DNA of 19,019 bases, taken from an uncultured Lachnospiraceae bacterium. GTDB lineage: Bacteria; Bacillota; Clostridia; Lachnospirales; Lachnospiraceae. The translations under genes and the position numbers were made by a program. The stretch covers positions 1 through 19,019 of the forward strand of contig CAJUSJ010000078.1 of the NCBI GenBank assembly GCA_910588865.1. Reading direction: 5' to 3'. Below are positions 14,287-19,019 of the stretch, one piece after another (the first letter of the stretch is position 1; the number at the start of each line of letters is the position of its first letter). Under the pieces are notes generated by a model that saw only the letters and a list, made by a program, of their open reading frames with translations, did not search any database and was not told the origin of the DNA.

Positions 14287-16302
14287 TTAATCCCCACTTT
14301 CTTCAGGTATTAACCGGATTATCTCACTAAATGGCATGCAGATCTCGTCACATTCTTTCGCCCTTTGGTTCTCCAGGATTAGCCTGGCCGCCTTCTCCAT
14401 GGCGGGAAACCCGCTCCTAGTCAGCTGGTTCGCGTAGATCACTATGTTCACCCCTATCGCCTTGAGTTCCCCCTCGGTCACCCCGCTAAAGGCGGTAGGC
14501 ACCACCACCAGTGGGGTGTGGGGATCCCTCTCCCGGAACTTCCCCACGAACTCAAAGATCTCCCCTGGGTTCTCCTTACGGCTGTGGATCATGACCGCGT
14601 CCGCCCCCGCCTGGACATACGCCCTAGCCCTCTCCAGCGCATCCTCTATCCCCTTCTCCAGGATCAGGCTCTCCACCCGGGCGCAGATCATGAAGTCCCT
14701 TGTCTTCCTCGCCCTCTTCCCCGCCCGGATCTTGGCGCAGAAGCTCTCCACGCTGTCCTGGGTCTGGGGCACCCCTGTCCCGAGCAGAGAGTTCTTTTTA
14801 AGGCCCGTCTTGTCCTCTATGATCACCATGGACACCCCCATCCTTTCCAGAGATCTGACCGTGTACACGAAATGCTCCGCCAGGCCACCGGTGTCCCCAT
14901 CGAAGATAATGGGCTTGGTCGTCACCTCCATGATCTCGTCCACTGTCCGGAAACGGGATGTCATGTCCACAAGCTCAATATCCGGTTTCCCCCTGGCCGT
15001 GGAGTCGCACAGGGAGCTGACCCACATGGCGTCAAACTGGCGGGCCTCCCCGTCCTTATACACTACCGTCCTCTCCGCGATCAGACCCGTGATCCCGCTG
15101 TGAGCCTCCAGGGCCGTGATAGTGCCCCTCATGGCCAGGGCCCTCCTCAGACGGGCCCTCCTGGCGTCCGGCAGGGACAGATCCGCCCGGGCCCTCTCCT
15201 CCAGGGCACGGTACTCCTCTCCCCTGGCGTAGGGGAACTCCACCAGAGTACCCCCGTAGCTGGCCAGCACCCTCACCGCCTCGTCCCTCACCGGCCTCTG
15301 GACACCACTGACCCAGTCGTCCCCATGAACCAGGTAGGCGGGGCGGTACCTCTCCAGGTTCTCCCGGTAGCTCAAGGTTCTCTGCTCCACCACCTGGCTC
15401 ACGCCGGAGATGCTCTCCAACAGCGCCTTCCTCTCCGAGTAGGGCAGGAGTGGGAACCTCTTGTAGCTGGCCACCGCCTCGTCGGACAGCACCCCCACGA
15501 TCAGCCTCCCTAGCCCCTGAGCCTTTTTCATGATAGCCAGGTGGCCGCCGTGTAAGATATCCGTTGAGAAACACATGTACGCGGTTTTGGAGTTGACCTC
15601 CCTAAGCCTGGCCGACACCACCTCCAGGTCCCCCGGGCTGTCCACCTCCTGGCACAGCTGGCCCTTAAGATCCAGGGGGTAAATGGGGCAGGCGTGGGTG
15701 ACCTGGTTGAGGGCGTCCTCCGCGTAGCAGTGAACCTGCCCCCGCTCACAGAACCCCGCGATCTCGCCCAGCCATACCCGCCAGTCCTCCCTCTTAAGGA
15801 GGTACAGGGGCTGGGCGGCCAGGGCCCCCTGGAAGGGCCCCACCCCGATCCTCGTGACCCTGCCGTCCCGGACCACGGCCTTGAAGTCCTTTTCCGGCGG
15901 CTCCGCCGTGGAGCTGACCACCACGCGGCTCACGGCGCTCTCCAGGACCGCCCCCAGGACGGCGCCCTCAAAGACCAGGTCACCGTGGAGAAGGAGGATG
16001 TCGTCGTCCAGGAACTCCCTAGCCAGGTAAATGGAGTAAATATAGTTAGTGGTCTCGTACTCGGGGTTTGTCACGAAGGTGACATGGACAGGCAGGCCCA
16101 GTCCCTGGCAGTACCGGATCAGCTCCCCCTCCTGGTATCCGGTGGTCATGACCACCTCCGAGATCCCCTCATCCGCCAGGATCCTCAGCTGGCGGCTAAG
16201 GATTGTCTCACCCGGAAACAGCTCTGTCATACATTTGGGGTGGTGGGAGGTGAGTTCCCCCATGCGGCTCCCCAGGCCGGAATTTAAGATTAACGCTCTC
16301 AT
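14287..16302 (-). CDS. aepX: Three-domain fusion: nucleotidyltransferase, cytidylyltransferase and phosphoenolpyruvate mutase
   Basis: A 671-residue enzyme. Residues 1-225 are a GT-A-like nucleotidyltransferase (ILNSGLGSRMGELT, PKCM, HGD at 106-108), similar in type to LicC/PntC CTP transferases. Residues 240-365 are a second cytidylyltransferase-like domain with HGGH at 251-254 and YSERKALLESI. Residues 390-671 are PEP mutase, with DGDTGG at 468-473 and the signature EDKTGLKKNS (496-505; EDK-x5-NS), which marks C-P bond formation from PEP to phosphonopyruvate. Fusions of PEP mutase with CTP transferases that activate aminoethylphosphonate are known (PntC type); carrying both nucleotidyltransferase types in one chain is less usual. 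AGGAGGG, overlapping the preceding stop, lies 8 bases before the ATG. Decarboxylase and aminotransferase genes are absent from the window. Sampled lines reach 73-75% GC, far above its neighbours. Confidence 0.9.
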   Translation of the reverse strand: MRALILNSGLGSRMGELTSHHPKCMTELFPGETILSRQLRILADEGISEVVMTTGYQEGELIRYCQGLGLPVHVTFVTNPEYETTNYIYSIYLAREFLDDDILLLHGDLVFEGAVLGAVLESAVSRVVVSSTAEPPEKDFKAVVRDGRVTRIGVGPFQGALAAQPLYLLKREDWRVWLGEIAGFCERGQVHCYAEDALNQVTHACPIYPLDLKGQLCQEVDSPGDLEVVSARLREVNSKTAYMCFSTDILHGGHLAIMKKAQGLGRLIVGVLSDEAVASYKRFPLLPYSERKALLESISGVSQVVEQRTLSYRENLERYRPAYLVHGDDWVSGVQRPVRDEAVRVLASYGGTLVEFPYARGEEYRALEERARADLSLPDARRARLRRALAMRGTITALEAHSGITGLIAERTVVYKDGEARQFDAMWVSSLCDSTARGKPDIELVDMTSRFRTVDEIMEVTTKPIIFDGDTGGLAEHFVYTVRSLERMGVSMVIIEDKTGLKKNSLLGTGVPQTQDSVESFCAKIRAGKRARKTRDFMICARVESLILEKGIEDALERARAYVQAGADAVMIHSRKENPGEIFEFVGKFRERDPHTPLVVVPTAFSGVTEGELKAIGVNIVIYANQLTRSGFPAMEKAARLILENQRAKECDEICMPFSEIIRLIPEESGD

Positions 16303-16314
16303 GGCGTGTCCCTC

Positions 16315-17463
16315 CTAAAAGTCAAGCATCTCCCGTACCCGGTGGCGGTAAGCGTGCCTGGACGCCACCTTGTCGTGGCCGTTCCTGGCGATCCGCTCAC
16401 GTTCTTCCTCATGGGCTAAATAGTAATCAATCTTATCAAGCAGGTCCCTCTCATCCTCATAGAAAACAAAATCCTCACCAGGCGTGAACAGCCCCAGAAA
16501 GTCCGCTTGAAAATTGCTCAGCAGAAACCCACCGCTCCCCATGATTTCAAGGCAACGGAGAGGAATCCCGCTCTTAATACTGCGCAGGGTGATGTTCAGG
16601 TTGATCTTGCTCCGCTTAAATACCTGAGGTGTCTCCTCGTAGGGGTCCACCCGCCCATGGTTTCTTAAATTATCCATGGTAAACCCGTGGTCAAAAGTAA
16701 AGAGGTCGGCGGTGTGCCTTTTGGTTATCCCCCTCAGAAGCCCTGTCCGCTCCAGCCCGGTAATCTTGCGGTTGATCACGTACTGGGCGTAGAGGAACTC
16801 CCGGGTCTCCGCCCCATCTGGGTTCGGGTCCAGGGGAAGGGCCTCACGCAGGTCAGCCATGACAGGCCCAAGGGATTCCTGGATAAAATTGTACCCCTGG
16901 ATCTTCCTCTGGGTGAGCATTAGGGCGTCTAGGTATCCCCTTGCGTAATCGGGCAGGCCTCCCATGCGGTCAAACAGCTGATGGACCTCCGTGTAGAGAG
17001 CTCCCACAAAGGAGATGTCGTGACGGTATGATGGGTTTCCCGTCCTCCCCAGGGCGTCCAGCCTCTCAGTGTTAGCCGCCAGGGGGAGATAACGCACCGT
17101 GGGAACCCCGGCGTCATGAAACTCCCTGTATGTTTCCTGGTCAAACACATAGACATGGTTACATGGGTTAAGGATCTCGCGGGAGTACAATCTCACATGG
17201 GGGGAGTCGTAGACCCAAGAGACGTAAGGGATCACCTCTTTCTCACAGACCTTGGAGACAATGGGGAAAAAGTTAAAGGAGAACACGACGTCCGGGCTTT
17301 CCCCGCGGAGGGTGTCAGACAGCCGTTTTTCCGCCTCCGGGTTATTCCTGGCGTTCTCCTCCTTGGAAAATGGGAAATGGGCGACATCGTGCCCCTCCGC
17401 AAGGAGGGCGTCCACCATATCCTGGTCCCCGAAGGCCTTCCACTCTATATTCAATATCCTCAT
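16315..17463 (-). CDS. CgeB-like glycosyltransferase (DUF3880 + glycosyltransferase family 1 domain)
   Basis: A 382-residue paralogue of the plus-strand CgeB-like GTs: MRILNIEWKAFGDQDMVDAL, SPDVVFSFNFFP, SWVYDSPHV, KINLNITLRSIKSGIPLRC and LEIMGSGGFLLSNF, ending HAYRHRVREMLDF. AGGAGGAATT directly before the ATG is the strongest ribosome site in this arm. It lies 82 bases after LicD and 12 bases before the PEP-mutase fusion. In module terms it is the counterpart of 8606-9760. Its codons are moderately GC-rich. Substrate unknown; a glycan-extending role on the same acceptor as its neighbours is inferred from context. Confidence 0.88.
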   Translation of the reverse strand: MRILNIEWKAFGDQDMVDALLAEGHDVAHFPFSKEENARNNPEAEKRLSDTLRGESPDVVFSFNFFPIVSKVCEKEVIPYVSWVYDSPHVRLYSREILNPCNHVYVFDQETYREFHDAGVPTVRYLPLAANTERLDALGRTGNPSYRHDISFVGALYTEVHQLFDRMGGLPDYARGYLDALMLTQRKIQGYNFIQESLGPVMADLREALPLDPNPDGAETREFLYAQYVINRKITGLERTGLLRGITKRHTADLFTFDHGFTMDNLRNHGRVDPYEETPQVFKRSKINLNITLRSIKSGIPLRCLEIMGSGGFLLSNFQADFLGLFTPGEDFVFYEDERDLLDKIDYYLAHEEERERIARNGHDKVASRHAYRHRVREMLDF

Positions 17464-17545
17464 AATTCCTCCTGATATCAGTACCTAATTTTCTGGGGGT
17501 GCCATGGCGGCCCGTGCGACGACACAAGGTAACCTCGCCCATGAC

Positions 17546-18445
17546 TCAAAGGTATCTGGCGAAATACTCGTCATAGGAGATTTCCGGGTCCAGGATGACG
17601 CTCTCATGGGCTGTCCCTCCCCGCACTAACCGATGGTAGTCCCCATAGCATCTGGTCAGGATCTTGTCATACTCCCTGGGAACAGGAACCATTAAATGCT
17701 CAAATGGGAGATACCAGGTCTCCTGGAACCAGTCTCTCCTCACGCTTTTGTAGTCACAGGGAACCAGATCATAAGTGATATAGTTTAAATCCTCCGTTTC
17801 CCCAAAGTGGGCCAGGTTGAAATCCTCAAAGACGCGGAACCGTTCCCGAATGTCCTTCTTGGCGATTTCCAGAAAAACCTGAAGCTCCTCGACTCCACGT
17901 TTTCCCTCCATCAGTTCCTGTTTTAACTCGATCAGGGTTCCCCCTGGGTTCACCACCAGCCCCCAAAGCAGTCCCTGGGTCTCCCGGACACCGTCAAACT
18001 CCTCACAGGCTCCATCCGCCACGCTGTCCAATGGGAAAATATCGATAAAAATCCCTTGATGGAAGTCCCTTAACTCACGGAACTCGATTCCCGTGGTCCG
18101 GCTGTCCCGGATCTTTGACAGGGCCCAGATCCTGCGGTCCGTGTAAGCGTCCTGGAAAAAGTAGGGCTCCCGAAACTCCCATGACGCCACGGCCTTGAGC
18201 CTCTCATAATCATCCCGGAACATCACCAGGTCAATGTCGTCATCCCACGGCACGAACCCCTGATGCCTCACCGCCCCTAAGAGCGTCCCATAGAAAGCCC
18301 AGTAAGTAAGGCCATGCTTTTTACACACTTGGTCAAACCTCTCCAGCATCTCAAGCTCCACGGCCCACACCTTTTTCCTCTTCTCGTCCACCAGGAAATC
18401 GGACCGGATCTCCTTTTTAAAAAATGATGGGTTTATTCCGCTCAT
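17546..18445 (-). CDS. licD: LicD-family phosphotransferase
   Basis: A 299-residue LicD protein (PF04991). Family members transfer phosphocholine or similar phospho-groups from CDP-linked donors onto sugars of teichoic acids, lipopolysaccharide or glycans, using a nucleotidyltransferase-like fold. Seen: YGTLLGAVRHQGFVPWDDDIDLVMF, split as GTLLGAVRH at 53-61 and PWDDDID at 66-72, which is the metal-binding family hallmark, followed by a downstream FIDIFPLD segment typical of LicD. No membrane segment is visible. Its ATG overlaps the stop of the upstream fusion GT by four bases, and GGAGGTGG precedes it, so it is cotranscribed. A PEP mutase fused to CTP-transferase domains is two genes away. 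The natural guess is that the donor here is a CMP-phosphonate rather than CDP-choline; that is inference, not proof. Confidence 0.9.
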   Translation of the reverse strand: MSGINPSFFKKEIRSDFLVDEKRKKVWAVELEMLERFDQVCKKHGLTYWAFYGTLLGAVRHQGFVPWDDDIDLVMFRDDYERLKAVASWEFREPYFFQDAYTDRRIWALSKIRDSRTTGIEFRELRDFHQGIFIDIFPLDSVADGACEEFDGVRETQGLLWGLVVNPGGTLIELKQELMEGKRGVEELQVFLEIAKKDIRERFRVFEDFNLAHFGETEDLNYITYDLVPCDYKSVRRDWFQETWYLPFEHLMVPVPREYDKILTRCYGDYHRLVRGGTAHESVILDPEISYDEYFARYL

Positions 18446-19019
18446 GGGCTGACCACCTCCTCTTTTATGGCCTTTAGGATCCAGTCAGCGCAGTGGCCCC
18501 AGGTGAAGCTCCCCGCCGTCTTTTTATAACCATTCTCAATGATCCTTTCCGCCAGTCCCGTGTCCTCAAGCAGGTTCCTGGCGATGTCCGGAAGCTTTTC
18601 TAAATGGTCCAGGTCATACAGGGCGATATCCACCCCGTCCGTGTAATTGTCATCAATCCAGGCGCTGCTGTCGGTAAGGGGCACGGAGCGCTGGAGCAGG
18701 GTGTTAAAGATCCGATCGTGAGTCCCCTGTTTGAACCCCGGCATCACGTTCAGGTTGACTCTTGCGTCCGCCATGTACGCCAGGGTGTTCCCGTAAGGGA
18801 TCCGGTCATCAATCCGGTGGACGTTGGGGGGGCTTGCGGAAGGGAGATTCTCCCAGCCCCGTCCCAGAAGGTAGAGATCCAAGCCAGACTCCGCCAGGGT
18901 CGTCACCACGCGTCCACGCTGGTACATGCGGATAGCCCAGTCCACGTAGTTGGAGATGTTCAAGACGGATTTTAACGCTTCTTCTGATAGGTTTAGTCCC
19001 ATTTGATTTATAGTAAGGA
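18442..19019 (-). CDS. C-terminal part of a GT2-TPR + CgeB-like fusion glycosyltransferase (partial, 5' end outside window)
   Basis: The frame is open to the right edge: codons before the first ATG (19002) read LTINQ, matching FTINQ in the plus-strand fusion, so that ATG is internal and the gene continues outside the window. The visible 192 codons match the last ~190 residues of the 5982-8609 product: LNLSEEALKS, ISNYVDWAIRMYQRGRVV, LYLLGRGWEN, NLNVMPGFKQGTHDR and SVPLTDSSAWIDDNY. It should therefore be a full bifunctional GT of about 875 residues. It opens the visible minus arm and overlaps LicD by four bases. Bases 18969-19014 are nearly identical to the plus copy even at synonymous sites, while the rest uses GC-rich synonyms. 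Confidence 0.85.
   Translation of the reverse strand, partial: LTINQMGLNLSEEALKSVLNISNYVDWAIRMYQRGRVVTTLAESGLDLYLLGRGWENLPSASPPNVHRIDDRIPYGNTLAYMADARVNLNVMPGFKQGTHDRIFNTLLQRSVPLTDSSAWIDDNYTDGVDIALYDLDHLEKLPDIARNLLEDTGLAERIIENGYKKTAGSFTWGHCADWILKAIKEEVVSP

Noticed and set aside
14518..15513. Long plus-strand frame (331 codons) opposite the PEP-mutase fusion, and others at 14444-15103 and 15694-16287
   Set aside because: They arise from the very high GC of the real minus-strand gene. They are rich in Pro, His, Gly and Arg, and have no motifs or ribosome sites.
1..19019. CRISPR array, tRNA, rRNA or insertion sequence
   Set aside because: No regularly spaced short repeats, no tRNA-like cloverleaf and no transposase frame seen on either strand. 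The repeats present are paralogous genes.

Overview
The window looks like a flagellin-glycosylation island from a Gram-positive, motile gut-type Clostridia, probably Lachnospiraceae. The pointers are a short flagellin with a clostridial-style leader, strong AGGAGG ribosome sites, GTG and TTG starts, AAA-ATPase-like/PD-(D/E)XK genes and many CgeB-like glycosyltransferases. The taxonomic assignment is inference; there is no rRNA or tRNA here.

Layout. Bases 1-44 are the last codons of a CgeB-like glycosyltransferase that lies mostly left of the window. Bases 59-2447 hold a minus-strand pair of AAA-ATPase-like/PD-(D/E)XK genes: one intact (750-2447), one decayed (76-681), plus a 30-base tail of a further copy. 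Bases 2448-2805 carry divergent regulatory DNA and a structured flagellin leader. The flagellin gene is 2806-3639 and ends at a strong terminator. A plus-strand operon follows (3771-11107): CgeB-like GT, GT2, a bifunctional GT2-TPR + CgeB-like fusion, CgeB-like GT, GT2-TPR. It meets a minus-strand arm head-on at a hairpin at 11125-11169. The minus arm, read in its direction of transcription from the right edge, is: partial GT2-TPR + CgeB-like fusion, LicD-family transferase, CgeB-like GT, a three-domain nucleotidyltransferase/cytidylyltransferase/PEP-mutase fusion, GT2-TPR, a 442-base gap with its own promoter, and another GT2-TPR.

How they work together (inference). The glycosyltransferases beside flagellin probably build glycans on Ser/Thr of its surface domain. 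The two arms share one module order (fusion GT, CgeB GT, GT2-TPR). The minus arm is that module with LicD and PEP mutase inserted. PEP mutase makes the C-P bond of phosphonates, the fused nucleotidyltransferases could activate a phosphonate with CTP, and LicD enzymes move phosphocholine-type groups onto sugars. The best candidate for a new system is therefore a flagellin, or other surface, glycan carrying a phosphonate. The phosphonopyruvate decarboxylase and aminotransferase needed to reach 2-aminoethylphosphonate are not in the window. Base composition jumps from about 40-48% GC to about 65-75% GC at the PEP-mutase gene, which suggests the phosphonate part was acquired separately.
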